DNA from: Siphonodentalium dalli
Lineage: Eukaryota; Mollusca; Scaphopoda; Gadilida; Siphonodentaliidae
Assembly (NCBI GenBank): GCA_032622095.1
Contig: CP136066.1
Span: forward strand, 116,767,319 to 116,831,318
Direction: 5' to 3'
DNA: 64,000 nucleotides
In this document: positions 44,520 to 58,560 of the stretch, in pieces
Layout of the letters: the number at the start of each line of letters is the position of its first letter
How positions within the stretch are numbered: position 1 is the first letter of the stretch
Made by a program: the position numbers and the translations under genes
The notes under the pieces: generated by a model
What the model was told of the DNA's origin: nothing
Seen by the model: the letters and a program-made list of their open reading frames with translations, nothing else
The model's database searches: none

Positions 44520-44766
44520 GAGATCACTGAGTCTCTACCATATTGGATCCATCCAGCCCCCATTCTGTGGTTTAAGTGCTACGGGTCAAAGTTCTGGAAT
44601 AGCATTACATATATGGAATTTTGAAATTCATGAATTCCATATATGTAATTCATGAATATTCAAAAGCTCCATATATGGAATGCTACTCCAGGAGTTTGAC
44701 CTGTAGCACTGAATGCATGAAACAGGGACTGGATGGATCCAATATGGTAGCGACTCAGAGATCTCC
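44520..44766. repeat. Palindromic MITE
   Basis: ACCATATTGGATCCATCCAG (44538) is matched by CTGGATGGATCCAATATGGT (44729). A central palindrome (TTCCATATATG and complement, plus GAATTCATGAATTC-like) fills the middle. It lies in intron 2. Confidence 0.8.
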
Positions 44767-44902
44767 CTTATTGGACTATGATCTGTAGTATGTGGGGATT
44801 TTAACATCCATAACTTATGAGAACATCCATACACCCATAAATTGTCACCCCAAATCGACATAGCCAGGACTCACCCTTCTACCCACCATGTACCAGTATC
44901 TA

Positions 44903-45048
44903 TGCAAGATCAAAGCTGCTCTGGACTAGTAGCTCTCTAATAAACTACCAGTAGTAAATTAAATGAAGTGTTGGGGATTGATTATATGTATATATGCAAA
45001 TAGGAACTAATATAAAGCAGCTAGTCCAAGGCAGCTTTAATCTTGCGC
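44903..45048. repeat. Small inverted repeat
   Basis: GCAAGATCAAAGCTGCTCTGGACTAG near the left pairs with CTAGTCCAAGGCAGCTTTAATCTTGC at the right, with several mismatches. Confidence 0.65.
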
Positions 45049-45711
45049 CGAAATACTCTTAACACATGCTAAGTCACATCAACCATCTCATTATGTGAGA
45101 ATATCTTGATTGCAAGATCATTTTATTCATGTAGTCTCTGACTACTCAAATACATGCATATGTCACAGTTAAACTGCTTGAGAATGATATAAGGGCCTAC
45201 AAAAAACATTTTATTGACTTAATATTAATTATTAAAAAATACAGACAACACTTCAAATCAGCCAGATAAAGTGAAAACGAATAAAGAATGTACCAATATG
45301 TATATGTATGTATTAATAACAGCAACATTACTAGTATCTGTTCGAATACTGGTACTAAAGTTAGCTATAATATAATCAAATAGTTTTGTGAACTAAAATA
45401 ATATTGTCCCGATATTGTTATCTAGAACTAGAAATATCTTCAAATTTTTGGAAAAAGATCCTGGAAAGTCCTTGATATATGTTGTCAATAATTTGGGGGA
45501 ACCCTGTATAGAGTGTGTGGGAGTTTGGTCGGGGTTGTGCAGTTGGAAAATTCATCTGTCCATCCCCGCTTAACAGAGACCCTATATCTGTTTACAACTA
45601 TTTATTTGAAGTGATTTTGACAATAATAACTGTTATAATGGTCTTCAGAGTCCCAGTCTTCTCAGTCTCAGGTGGGCTACTCAACAGTCATTGACTGTCT
45701 TATATATGCAG

Positions 45712-45876
45712 GTACTGACTTGGTTAAAAGACAAGCTGTTTTGTGCCACCGCGTCCTTCGCACAATAGAACACATGGCAATTGAGTCATTACATTTGACA
45801 CGAGAGACATGGGAAAGTTTGCTCAAGTTCTTGTTGACAGCCAATGAGAGCCTGCTATCTCCACCCACAGAGAAAG
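45712..45876 (+). CDS. RALGAPB: RALGAPB coding exon 3 (residues 135-189)
   Basis: Acceptor TATATGCAG|GTACTG completes the split Gly. It encodes TDLVKRQAVLCHRVLRTIE, then LTRETWESLLKFLL and LLSPPTEK. The RETWE.LL.FLL core and PPT ending match the vertebrate protein. Donor AAAG|GTAATG leaves one base. Confidence 0.92.
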
Positions 45877-47670
45877 GTAATGTTCTATATAGGATATTAA
45901 CATTTCGAAAACTGTTATTTAGTCAGCTGTCAATCAGGCATGCAGGGTTTTGTACTTTACTCTGAAGCCAAAGAATTTAACAGTTTAGCCAGAGTAGTAT
46001 CAGACCTTGGTATGCAATATGCGCAACTTTGAGTTTAATCATATTAACAAAAACTTTACTATCAAGTTTACTCACTGTATACCTTATAGTTAGGTTTCTC
46101 CTAACCTTCATTTTATGTTGAAGTTTTTATACTCATGTCTGTATATATAATTATATGATTGACAAACAACATGGGGGTTCATCTCCGCCTCGAATAATAA
46201 TTCCGCTCTGAGATATGCTACTCTGCTGTTCCGGAAATGTTACGTTTCCCTTTTGTTGACATTGAAGAAATGCGAAAAAATTTGACAAAATGATAATTTT
46301 TTATTATTTTAAGGCTTTATCTCTGAAAGAGATATCTGGTTTATTTGTTTGCCGACTTATCGCGTTAAGCTTTGAACTAGATACGTATACATATGACAAC
46401 GCAATCTTCATTTCTCAGTAAATTCATTTGGGTGTTTACATTGTAAATATAAAAAAAAAAAAAATCTTTTTCTGCGAAAAAATATGTTTCTGCGCACTGA
46501 ACAATTAAATTGAGGTTTGACCATCTTTGGTGTCCTGTGTCAAATATCTTTGTCGACAAGTTTCTCTGCTGGTAAAGAAAGTGTATTTAGAAAAGAGGAC
46601 ATGTATGCTACATTTCCCTTTTTCTTATGCTCCATTTCTGTTTGACAAAAAATGTGCTACTGTTCCCTTTTTCAATATCATCTTGTGAATTGAAGCCAAA
46701 TTTGCTCAAATTGGCGATGAGTCTTGCGAATATCAAGCTGATTGTTATCTAAAATCAGTGTGTGTATATTGACAGAGTTATGAATGTATCAATTTGATTT
46801 GATTCGCTCCCAGAGACACAGAAGTTACTGCACCATTATTCTGAGAAGTGTGGATTGAATCATTCTGAACACACCTCGCTGTAACAATTTATTTCAAAGT
46901 TTATGCATACCATTCTAGAGCATTTATATATAGTTTAAATAGCTAAGCTACCAAACATGCTCTCTGTGTGTTTCCAATGGCTCACTTGGTAAAATACAAC
47001 AGTCACCAACAGCTCTCTATCCATAGTTGATCATTTGTTCAAAGTGTAATAATTTTTTTTCACCAAAATGGTGAGTTACAGTGTCATTGACACTTTCATG
47101 TAGTGACAGAAGCACACACTATTAGCATTGTCATAAAATCCAATTTTTTGCATTTACTTCGATGTACTGAACATATGGGTGAAGCGACAAACATGACAAT
47201 TTCCATTAGTGCAGGCTAATCTTGGATTTGAATAAAGCTTGTAGACCCAATCTTCTGAGTCTTTCTCTTTATTCAAATAACTTTATCAAACAACTTTTCA
47301 GAACGGATGTGAAACATAGCATGCCAATTTTGAAGCGTAGCATTTCTCGAAATGGAATCAATAATTAAGGCACAGTTGAAACCCCATGAACAAGGCATGT
47401 TGTTAGCATCTTATTCCAATAACATTCATAGAGAAAATCTAGCTGAAGCCGAAAATGAAAAATCAGTGATTCAAAAATGAATTACTCTGAAATTTTAAGG
47501 CGTATTGTAAAGAGAGCCCTATTCAGTTATCATAGACTCACAATATGATGAATGTTCTTAACAGCAACATATACAATCAGACTTCCTGAAAAACTTAAAT
47601 GACTTGGTTTTAGTTCACAGCCCACAAACTAGTCATATTATTGTAATTTTATTCAAAAAACCTTTTAGGC

Positions 47671-48350
47671 CAAAAAAAAAAAAGTTTTGGTTCTCAGGCC
47701 CCGCCGCATTGAATAAAAGGGGCCGCATTAGGCCTTTTTATTGCAATGCCTGATGTTATGACAAAAAAACTTACGAAAAAAAAAATTTGAAAAAAAAAAA
47801 ATTAAAAAAAAAATATTATTTTATCAACATGTCCATAGCAGATATGTGCTGAATATTAGTGTGCATTGAGCTCTAACATGTAATGTGTTAAAAAGTGACT
47901 TGCAGGCTTACAACATGAAGTAGATGACTACAATTAAGAAAATGATTAGCTGATCCTCATGCTCTTCTTACAATTAGTCATTGTGAACAACTTACACTAA
48001 TTGTAACTTTATACAATTGAAAGGCACAGGACTAAATTCAGGATCACATATTAGAATGGGGAGGTATCAGTTTTTAGACAACAATAACAGTAGTTAATGT
48101 CAGGGGCATTATATATTGTTAGTTAATCCCAGTCATACACTGGTAGTACAATGTCATTTTTATATAAGACTAAATGAGTTTATATGCATAACAGTTCCCT
48201 CTACCTTTCTGGTTATTACTAGACAGAGGAAGGTATCGTTGTCCATGCTTACTATGCGCAGAAAAAATAAAAAATAAAAATAAAACCCTCCCTCACTGAT
48301 TAAAAAAAAAAATTGCCCGAGAACCAAAACACTTTTTTTTTTTGGCCTTA
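47671..48350. mobile_element. Inverted-repeat element with poly-A-rich ends
   Basis: AGGCCAAAAAAAAAAAAGTT followed by TTGGTTCTCAGGC at the left is matched by GCCCGAGAACCAAAACAC and a T-run ending TTGGCCT at the right. The interior holds further long A-runs (47765-47815, 48265-48310). No coding frame is seen and the target duplication is unclear. Confidence 0.65.
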
Positions 48351-49689
48351 GTAGGATTAATTATAAATTAACAAATTGTTTAACCAGACTCAATAATAGA
48401 TGATTACTCTGTTCGTCCAACTGCTGTAATTGTTACTCTTTCTATTATTTGAGCTTTTTTTTTAATCCCACAGGATTGACTTTCATCCTTTGAGGGATAT
48501 TATATGACATTTGTTCAACCTTGGCCATGAAAGAATACCTTGGCATGCTGACTTCTCTTTACATATAAGCTGTGTATCAATCATCAATCGATGAATTTAG
48601 ATAATTGTTAACTTGCATTTAAAGTTTATTCGCTATTGCCATATGATTATACTGCATGGTTTGAATTAACTACATGTGAATTTGACCCTTTCTTTACTAA
48701 ATTGATTCTCCCATTCAGTTATAAAACTAATAATTGGAATGGTCTATTATTCATTTGGATGGATGTTCAAGAAATAAAAACAGATGATGAATAATGTAAG
48801 TGCAGAATGAGTCCTATTAATTGTTGGGAAATGCTCAGATAATAAGTTCAACAACTCGTCAATGAGTATAAAGTAAAGAAAGGGTTAAAATTATGTCAGA
48901 ACTCTTAAACTTTTACTAAGAATGAACGATTTTTTCAAAGCAACTATATATCGAACAGCTCCTCATTAAAAAATGCCATAGATTATGTGTGTGGTCTTAT
49001 GCATGGAAGAATGTAGCATGTGGCTTCTTTGCACATCAGGTGTATTCCCAAATTTAATACACTGTACCCTGCTATACCCAGCAATTAGTCAATGATGGGA
49101 CTTTGGGCACCAATTCAGTCCAATGATGTACAAAAAATGTTTACAATCATTATACATAAATTAAAAGATTCATTAGAAGAATACACGACTGAGCTCTTCA
49201 CCGACAATCTAGTTCTGCAGAGTTTGTTTTGTTCCAATTTCAATTACGCCCGTAGATTTTCTTGACATAATTTACTGTTTGGATTCCAGATTCAATCCAC
49301 ATGGGCAGCAAAATTTCAAATTCAACACATAGATGGACAGATATTTGTAACTAAATATGACCAAATGGCTGCCTTACTGTGTAATGAAAATTAAGACAAT
49401 ACTCTTGCGATCGAACAAAGTTAATCTATAGATGCAAGGTCAATTTGTAGAGTATGTCATTGGCGTTTATAGCTTTTTTCCTTTGGTGTTCCCAACATAT
49501 TTCTGTCAGATATTAATGGCTGGAAATGGCAGAGAAGCCTCAAGCTAGGAAGAATGGAAGAATAGCATGAATTATTTGCTTTGCCGACTATAATCTGAGG
49601 TGCATGGTGCATACTAAATATCGCTAGCAGTTTAATATATGTATGTACAAGGGTACAATATAACACAAGGGTAAAATGTATGTAGGCCT

Positions 49690-50100
49690 TCAAATTGTGA
49701 ATGGATTTTGACTCTCATTCATATTTGGTATATGGATCTTTTACAAAAATATCTCAAATGAGTTCGAAAATCAGATTTGTCCAATCCTTTTTACTTGAGT
49801 CCATTTTGTCCGATCCTTCTTACTTCATCCATTTTCAGCAATATTATTTTTAGGAAATTTTATGTCCGTTAATAGCATGATAACATGAAAAAACGTCAAC
49901 CAATTTCATCCATATTTGGTATATATATGGATCTTACACAACAATATCAATTGTATGACTGTTAGCGTGATAACTTGATCAAACTTCAACTGATTCCATT
50001 CTTGTTGGATGTATGGATCTTTCACACAACAATATCTCGGTTGATTTCGAAAACCAGATTTGTTAGATTTTTTTTTAACCTGAGTTTCGCCCTTAGTTTG
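49690..50100 (+). repeat. R1 repeat
   Basis: Two to three units match the 42300-42780 subfamily: 'tatttggtatatggatctt', 'aaaatcagatttgtcc', 'gtcaaccaatttcatcc'. Confidence 0.75.
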
Positions 50101-50104
50101 TTAG

Positions 50105-51980
50105 CTCAACTTTACTTGTAAAGTTTGAGCTATTACCATGGCTTGGTATCTGCCGTGTGTGTGTGGAGACGTCCGTCAACAATTTCCATTAGTGCAGCCT
50201 ACAGGTCATACCTTTGGTCGGATCAATATGAAATTTTTCATGGCTGTTGACATTGACATGTAGATGGGAACGAGTCATTTTTGTGTTATTCTGCAAAAAA
50301 AAGAAAATGACCGCTGGCGACCATCTTGGATTTCAAAGTGCAATCCATTAGCACAGGCTACAGGCCGGACTGTTCATCTCATCATCATGAAATTTGTCAT
50401 GGATGTGAATATTGACATGTAGATGGGAATGAGTCATTTTGGGGTCATTCGGCCATAAAACATGGCCACTGGCAGCTATCTTGGATTTTACTCTTTGCAT
50501 GACTAAATCCTTGGGCACAACCTACAGACTACATCCCTCTTCTCATCATCACCAAAATTTGTATGGATCATCAGGGTGACCTCTAGATGGAAGCCCTCAA
50601 AGTTTTTCCGAATTTCATCGCCGCCAGTGGCCATTTTGGATTTGACTCTTTGTATGACTAAATTCTTCAGCACACCCTGTAGGCCATCTCCCTCATCCAA
50701 TCATCACCAAACTTCATATGGAACTTCGGGCTGAATTCTAGATGGGAGCTATATTTTTTTTCTCCAAAATTTGTTTAAAAAACATGGCCGCCAGCAGCCA
50801 TCTTGGATTTCAAATTTGAATCTGCACACATTTATTGGAGAATTGTTTTGAAAATTTACAGGCATGTTTAGGATCACCTCTAGATGGGAGCTATCAATGT
50901 GAACAATTGTTTTTTTGAAAAACATGGCCACTGGCAGCCATCTTGGAATTAACTCTTTGCATGATTATACTTTTGGCACACCCTAAAGGCCACATCCCTG
51001 ATGATCATCACCAAACTGAACTGAATGATCACTAGATGGGAGCCATAATTTTTTTCCAAATTTTGTTAGGAAATCATGGCCGCCAGTGGCCATCTTTGAT
51101 TTTACTCTATGACTAAATCCTTTGGTGCTCCCAACAGATGATTTCCCTTAACCGATCGTCATTGGTATGAGCAAAAGATGGTAATTTAATTTAATTTAGC
51201 CATCTTGGATTTTACTCTTTACATGACTAAATCCTTTGGCACAGGCTACAGGTCGTACCTTTGGTCGAATCATCATGAAATTTGTCATGGATGTAAATAT
51301 TGACATGTAGATGGGATTGAATCATTTTGGGATCATTCGGCAAAAACACATGGCCGCCAGCGGCTCTCTTGGATTTCAAAACTCAATCCATTAACACAGG
51401 CTACAGGCCGGAGTGTTCATCTGATCATCATGAAATTTTCATGGATGTTAATATTGACATGTAGATAGGAACGATTCATTTTGGTGTCATACAGCCATAA
51501 AACATGGCCACTGGCAGCCATCTTGGATTATACTCTTTGCATGACTAAATCCTTTGGCACGGGCTGCAGATCGTACCTTTGGGCGGTTCATCATGAAATT
51601 TGTCATGGAAGTAAATATTGACATGTAGATGGGATCGAATCATTTTGGGATCATTTGGCCATAAAACATGGCTGCTGGCAGCCATCTTGGATTTTATTCT
51701 TTGCATGACTAAATCCTTTGGCACACTCTACTCATCCGATCATCACCAAACTTCATATTGATCTTGATATTGATCTACTAGATGGGATTTATCAAATGTT
51801 TTGAGAACATAGCTGCCAGTGGCCATCTTGGATTTTATTTTATATATATCTCTTCATGTTGATAACCTAGTATTACTTAGACATTTCAACTATCTGAATT
51901 CCTCATCACTCCATTGACTCTAATACTTGAAATTATTCCCTTTCCAAGTTGAGCTACAGTGTCATCGACACTTTCATTTG
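50105..51980. repeat. R2 repeat array, about nine to ten units
   Basis: It is bounded on the left by AGCTCAACTTTACTTG and on the right by GTTGAGCTACAGTGTCATCG. Units of ~160-200 bp alternate between 'ttgacatgtagatgggaatgagtcatttt' and 'tgactaaatcctttggcac' types, each with 'catggccgccagtggccatcttgga'. A fragment with the same right border lies at 47060-47100. No open frame persists. Confidence 0.85.
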
Positions 51981-53574
51981 TGATTCTCGGCCGAAAAGGT
52001 TCACTCTTATGGGCAAAAAAGAAACTTGACCAGAGTCATCTTTGATGCACAACCCTTGTTATTAATAAATCTCTTAAAATGTCTGTTTAAATCTTATAGT
52101 ATTTAGTGCCTACTTGTAAATCTCATAACATGCATTCTTGTTTAGCTTAGACAATTCAACTATTTGATGTTCATTTTAATGGACTACTCTTACCTGCCGA
52201 AAATTATTAATGCTCGCAATTTTGTTTGAAATAATAGTTAGTGAATATACTAAAGGGATGTTACGGCTAGTGAGAGAACATGTACTACCAATTTATTTTC
52301 TCAGGTGATTTTCATTGCATGGGTTAGGTTTTCATGAACATTTTGCAGTGATGTGCCAATTCTGAAAATCTGACAGGGCGACCCCTGGTCCAAAGATTCA
52401 AGTAGTTTCTTAGGCCCAATTTAATTTGTTTCATATTGCTGAAGTCGCTCTCACTTTGACAAATCATTAATCAAGCCTTTCCCATGTATTTATGGGAGGC
52501 ATTAAAGATGCCATAGCTGCTTACAGGTTGTTATTATAGGCAGTGTTTTAATTTCTTTAACAACTTGCATATTAAATTTTGCGAAGTAGATGATACGATC
52601 ATGAACAAACACTGTGCTGGTGTGATCCTGAATGATAATTTGGAGTGGTGGTTGTTCCCGCTCTGTGCCGCCTGGCGTGAGCTCATCCATGATTTTATTA
52701 AAGTGTTATCAATAATATCGGACCAAATTTTTTGGCATATTGTTTCTATATCACCATAATTTTAAGTTTAATGTATATGTAAACATTTCTTTCCAACCTT
52801 TGATTACACAACTACAAGTACATATATAGGTGTTTGTATGCAAAATGCTCACTAGACTTATTGAATGAGAAAGAAAAATTGAAAAAAGTAGTTGTCCTTT
52901 ATCATGCTTCTAGTGTAGGCAGCTTGATCCATATTTGCATTGATTTTGTCAATTTTAGGTTAAAAATGTTATGTTGGCCTCTAATAGTTGGGTTCATGCT
53001 GTTCAAAAAGTCCTTGTTAATACATAATTCTCATTTGAGCTGAATATTGAATCGAAAGATGCTCTGAAATTTAAAATATGAGTCATAAAGAAAGTTAAGT
53101 CATGCATAAATGTTCTGTTCATTTTGCAGATTGCTCAGTCAAGATAATTCACATGAAACCCCTATTATATAATTAAAAAAGCCATTACATAATTCCTTAT
53201 CTCTCACTTGTTACTTATCATTTGTCATCCCGCCAACTAAATGACCCCATGTCTTTACATTGTTTCAGGCAGATTAGTACTATTTCGAATAGCAACCCAT
53301 ATGACACCAACACCAGCAAATGCAAAATGATTGCTTTGTTCATTAAAGTTAAATTCTTGTCCAACTTCATTGCACTAACGAAAATAGACCAAAAAAAAAC
53401 AAAGACGCAAATTGGGGACTATATTTTCCGACCAGACCACGCAAAACTATTGTATACGGTTGTGAAGTGTCTCAGCCAATGATGTAAATGTATACATTTT
53501 GCAGCTTCTTTTAAGGATTTTGATTTGTTAAAAAGTCAAAAATCTTCAGTTTTTTTCATGTGATATACATGTAC

Positions 53575-53736
53575 AAGATCTTCAACTCGTTTAATATGTT
53601 GGGAATTGGAATACAGGATTTGATGAAACTTGTTTGATAAATTTGATTCACAACTCATCCATGATTCATTGTGAATCAAATTTATGAAACTAATTTCATA
53701 AAATCTTATATCCCAACATAACGAGTTGGAGATCTT
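53575..53736. repeat. 162-bp palindromic MITE
   Basis: AAGATCTTCAACTCGTTTAA at the left pairs with the complement ending GGAGATCTT at 53736. The central part has AAATTTGATTCACAA paired with TTGTGAATCAAATTT. Confidence 0.8.
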
Positions 53737-56700
53737 CTATATACACAATAGAAAATAAATACATGACTATGTTTTATCAGAATGTTTATCCTATTTGTAG
53801 CAAGTGTACTTATTGTGTACAACGGTTATTCTTTGTTTATATAAACAAGCAAAATTGGATTGCGGCCGTTAACCCTTTAATGACTTGGCATATGTTCATA
53901 CAAGTTCAACAAAACAGCCCCTTGAACTTATTATATAAGAATTTCCTCCAAATGTTTAAATAGCAGTCCTGTGCCGTCTACTTTTTTAATGGAATGGGGA
54001 AATCCATTTAGTAATTAAAGTGTTAAAGATGGTCTGATCTCTTCACGACAGAACTCCCAATAACAAACAAAAATTATATAAAATTTCATTTAAAGGCACG
54101 TTTCAATTATTATCACCAAAATGCACAAGAAAACATCTTGTATTGTACAGATATCTCACTTTAAAGTTTTCAGAGATTTTCTTTTTAAAATGCTGTAATG
54201 TTCTAAAAAATAGCCACATGTTTTGCCCAGTTCATTGAAAATAATTGGAGAAAAACAGTATTTCCAAGTGACATAAGCTCCCGTTGACTGGTTTCTCTGA
54301 CAATAAATTATAATTTCATGACCCCATACATGTATATATAGAGAAAATTCAGGGGAGAAATGCAACATCTTTATTATAAATGAGTGTTTCCAGTCGTTTA
54401 TTATGAAATCAGAAATAATATTGGCATCATACACGTAGTTTGAAAAACTAGTGAATACAGTAGATACTGGGGGTGCTACCTGGCATGTAATTCCGAATGA
54501 GTAAGAGAGTTGACAGCGACTGTCCATACTAGTACTGAATTTCCTGTCTGTGCTGCTGGTCAATGGTGGGAAAAATCCTGAGTTAAAGTTTTTCAGTGAA
54601 AAGAGAAATCATAACTTGTGTTGTTTATGCTAATTATAGCAACCGACAGCATGAACCCTAAATGTGTTTCAGTTTGTAATTAGGACTGCTGAAAATAAAT
54701 ATTCTTGCTATAGACCTCCTATGATAGTCACATGACTAAAAGGGCATGCCCTGAGATGAAAGTAACCCTCCTCTCTAACTAACTTGCATGCAAACTCTCT
54801 CACAGACAGGATAGCTCTGAATAATGGTAAGTAGCTGCTTCACATTCTTTAACCACCAGTCCTCAAGCTACATCATCCTAGAATATGTCAGTCATTTCAC
54901 TTGATTTTCAAATAAAATGAAAAACTGTTCAAAGCTAATAGACATCTAATGCTCTTGAAGGTTGTTACCTGATGATAGGGTCAAGCTGGATGCCAGTTAA
55001 TTACAAAAACAATTAAATGTTTTCATGAATTTTATATTCACACCATCATTAAATGGATGTTTTTTCTGAAAATAATAAGTCACAACATGCACATGAGATG
55101 TAATCCAGGCATATACATACAAATTGGCTAGTGTGAATCATGTCTTGTGTAAAATGTTTTTTTTTTTAAAGAAAATTTTAAGATATGTATGTTGCCAGTC
55201 GTCTTATGAAAACTTATGACTTGACTGAAATTTCCTATGGTTTGTGACTGCTTCATTGTTTTACTGCCACTCTTTGTGTATTGATGTGCACTTTCTTTTA
55301 TTTTGCATACTCTATCCCCTATTATCACTAATTCAAGCCTCATCAATGCACCTTGTGCTTAAAATATCCACTAATCACGTGCAGCTCTTGATTATTGGTA
55401 GGGGTTATGGTTTTTCAGTCCTCCAGTCATTTTAAACTCAACTTGTTTGAAAGACAATGTTGAATTACATTGGCATTAGATTGCCAGAAGTTTGACTGTT
55501 ACAATGCTGTGGTAACAATCATTACTACACAAATTAAACAGGGTTGACATATTTTTCATTTAACTGTGCTATCATGATTTTTTTCTCGATTCAAAGACTA
55601 TTTATTGTATTTAGAGGATTTGTATTCACTTTGACATTAACCAATATCATAAATGGTGAGCACTGTGCCACTTTAAAATAATCTTTGTGAAATTGGTATT
55701 TTATATATATTTAATTAGTGTTATAAGAAAAAAATTTGTTCACAAAATAATTCCTTTAAATAAAGTGTTCTCAGTCACAATTCGTCCCATTCAAACAAAT
55801 CATTTAAATAAAGTGTTCAAACACAATTCATCCTATTTCATACAGATCATTCCTTAAAGCTCAATGCCATTGTTATTTTTATTAAACTGTTTATCTTCCA
55901 AAATATTGTTGTTGACACAGTATATTGTTTTCGTACATTATTGTATTTCAATAGTTTTTATTCATGATTCATTAAATTAGGGCAATTGTGAGTTTCATAT
56001 CACTAGAAATTAGAGTCTCCCAAGTATTAGTTAATCTACATGCATAAACATTGCAAGATAAGTATTAAACTATATTTAGTTCTGCAAGCTAGCTTTATTA
56101 CTCACCCACCTATTTAATCGCCATCTTGTCCTATAGTACATATATATGCCATAAGAACATGTCTGATTTATTATACCCCATAAATGAAATAATTACATGC
56201 ATCTGGTCCATCGGCCATCCATCCATCTATCTACAATGTATTCAATCAGATCTCTCAGCCACTGGTTGTTGGATTTCAATTAACTTTGATATGGTTTTAT
56301 ACTATCATGATGTCTTCAAAAGGAGTATCAAAACATTTTCCATTCCAGATATATTTATTTTTGTCCCTCTGCAAAAATATTTCAGCACAGAATGCTTTCA
56401 AAAAGTGTAACATGGTGGTGTGAACATTTTCCATTTTAGACTTTTTCTTTATTTATTTGGTGATGTTGACAGCTGATGTTGATTCTCTTTTTTTGTCCAT
56501 TTGCATAGATAGTTCAAGCTACTGGATCCCAATGAAATGTAGTAATGTTTTTTAGGTTATCAATCCTAGAGTTATGACACTTTGTTTATCACATTGGGGC
56601 ATGCACTGGGTGACAGCCCTACTCTTGTTTTGAAATTGCATATTTGCCATATCAAAAATCATTCAGAAAATCTCATCAGTCATGTTTTGATTTTCTGTGA

Positions 56701-56916
56701 TATACTTTCATTGATGTACTGTTTCAGTGTTGTTAATCCACATTAGATCATTAATAAACCTCAGTGGAAATCCACCTTTCCTGGAGATACTCTATGCTGT
56801 GCACTTGTTATTCTAAAGTTATGGGACTTTCATTTCTTTAAATTTTGAGTAGACTGTAATTTACAATAAAAGATTAAAGCATTAAAAAACCAACATTGAA
56901 TATATATTGCCGATCT

Positions 56917-57465
56917 CTGGCTTCCCATGTTGCCGATCTCTGGCTCCCATATAGCCCATATCTGGCTTCCCATATTGTCCATCTCTGGCTTCCCATATAG
57001 TGCATCTCTGGCTTCACATGTAGCGCATATCTGGCTTCCCATATTGCCCATATCTGGCTTCCCATATACCGTAGCGCATCTATGGCTTCCCATATAGCGC
57101 ATCTATGGCTTCCCATATTACCCATCTATGGCTTCCCATACAGCACATCTATGGCTTCCCATATTGCCCATCTCTGGCTTCCCATATAGCATATCTCTGG
57201 CTTCCCATATTGCCCATCTCTGGCTTCCCATATATCCATTCTCTGGCTTCCCATATTGCCCTTCTCTGGCTTCTCATATTGCCCATCTCTGGCTTCCCAT
57301 ATTGCCCATCTCTGGCTTCTCATATAGCGCATCTCTGGCTTCCCGTATTACCAATTTCTGTCTTCCCATCTCTGGCTTCCCATATTACCCATCTCTGGCT
57401 TCCCATATATCCCATCCCTGGCTTCCCATATTATCCATTATTGGCTTTCCATATAGCTCATCACC
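56917..57465. repeat. 23-bp minisatellite, about 23 copies
   Basis: The unit is CTGGCTTCCCATATTGCCCAT with a variable middle (TAGCGC, TTACCC, TTGTCC). Because 23 is not a multiple of three and no stop arises, long repetitive frames appear on both strands (56830-57485). They are not genes. Confidence 0.95.
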
Positions 57466-58217
57466 ATTCTAGACTAACCTTTTAAACTCTTTAAATTTGG
57501 GACAACCAGATGTTTCTCATATCAGAAAAGCCACCATTTGACTCTATATGATAATTTATATGCAGTGACAATGACTTGGTTGAATGACAGGCCCTTTATT
57601 ATATGTGGCTGCATAATTATTCCACATATACTTATAGTAGGGTGACTTTGCCATTCCTATTGTTGATCTAACTCAAGTAATTGTAGCTACTGGGCAAGTT
57701 TCCAATTATTGTGGCTTGTTTCAGACTTATGTCAGTGCTCTTTTCTGATTGGTCGACACCAATTGTTTGAGCTAGACATTCATAATCACTTCAAAATTTC
57801 TAAAAAGATAGCTATGTGATTTTGATTTTGATTTCTTTATCGATGCCATAACCATCATGGGGCATTGAAGCAATATCAAGTTATACTGATACAGTACTGT
57901 ACTCTACTGCACTTGTGTCTCTTATTAGGTTAAAGACATACCGGTATGTGCTTATTTCACTTCTTCGAACATATACAATGAACCACTGCACCAATTTGAA
58001 AGAATGAAACATTCAATTATTATTGCTGAAAAATGACCACTGAACTGTGAATAAATGTAGATACTTAGTCTTTCGTTGCTATGTAACAAGTGATTTTACT
58101 CAAGCTTAAAAAGTGGCTAAAATGTAAAAAAAATAGTCAACATGTCTGAATTTGTCTTTAGGACCCCCTCCCCGGACCACATGCCAGAGGGTTTTGAGAG
58201 AACTATTGAATATGCAG

Positions 58218-58478
58218 TTATCCCTTTCATGTCTGGAGCTTCCTGATATTTTGCGAAAACCCTTTGCCAATGCTTTCTCTTAAAAATGTGAGCCTCCCAT
58301 AGGGAGCCTTGCATATATCATAGATAGAATACACTCGCATATTGACCTTGGTCTTGTAAGCCAGTGCATTCTCTTATATATGCCAGGCTCCCTATGGAAG
58401 ACTCGCATATATAAGAGAATGCATCGGCGCAGGATCTTTAATGCTGTCCCAGCACAGCTCCTGTCATGAAAGGGTTAA
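58218..58478. mobile_element. TTAACCC MITE, copy B
   Basis: It ends CTCCTGTCATGAAAGGGTTAA at 58478 and starts TTATCCCTTTCATG at 58218. Internally GGCTCCCTATGG pairs with CCATAGGGAGCC-like sequence and GCATATATAAGAGAATGCA is palindromic. It sits 80 bp before RALGAPB exon 4, in inverted orientation relative to 40124-40348. Confidence 0.8.
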
Positions 58479-58560
58479 GTGCTTTTTGGCTATGTCACAT
58501 TCCCTCCAAAATAAATTTTCATTTTGTCTAGAATTATACACTTTCATTTTAATTTTGTAG

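Larger units (their letters stand above)
45877..58560 (+). other. RALGAPB intron 3 (12.7 kb)
   Basis: GT at 45877, AG at 58559-58560. No additional coding exon was recognised, although the adjoining exons already join without missing family residues. 45900-47660, 48355-49690, 51985-53570, 53740-56150 and 57480-58215 hold no feature that could be named beyond scattered A/T runs; an R1-like stretch lies at 56160-56620. Confidence 0.75.

Noticed and set aside
54156-54563. 135-residue minus-strand frame in RALGAPB intron 3
   Set aside because: No recognisable domain and no support from neighbours; length is within chance for this amount of sequence.
56830-57485. Repetitive proteins of 68-126 residues
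   Set aside because: Frames arise on both strands from a stop-free 23-bp minisatellite.
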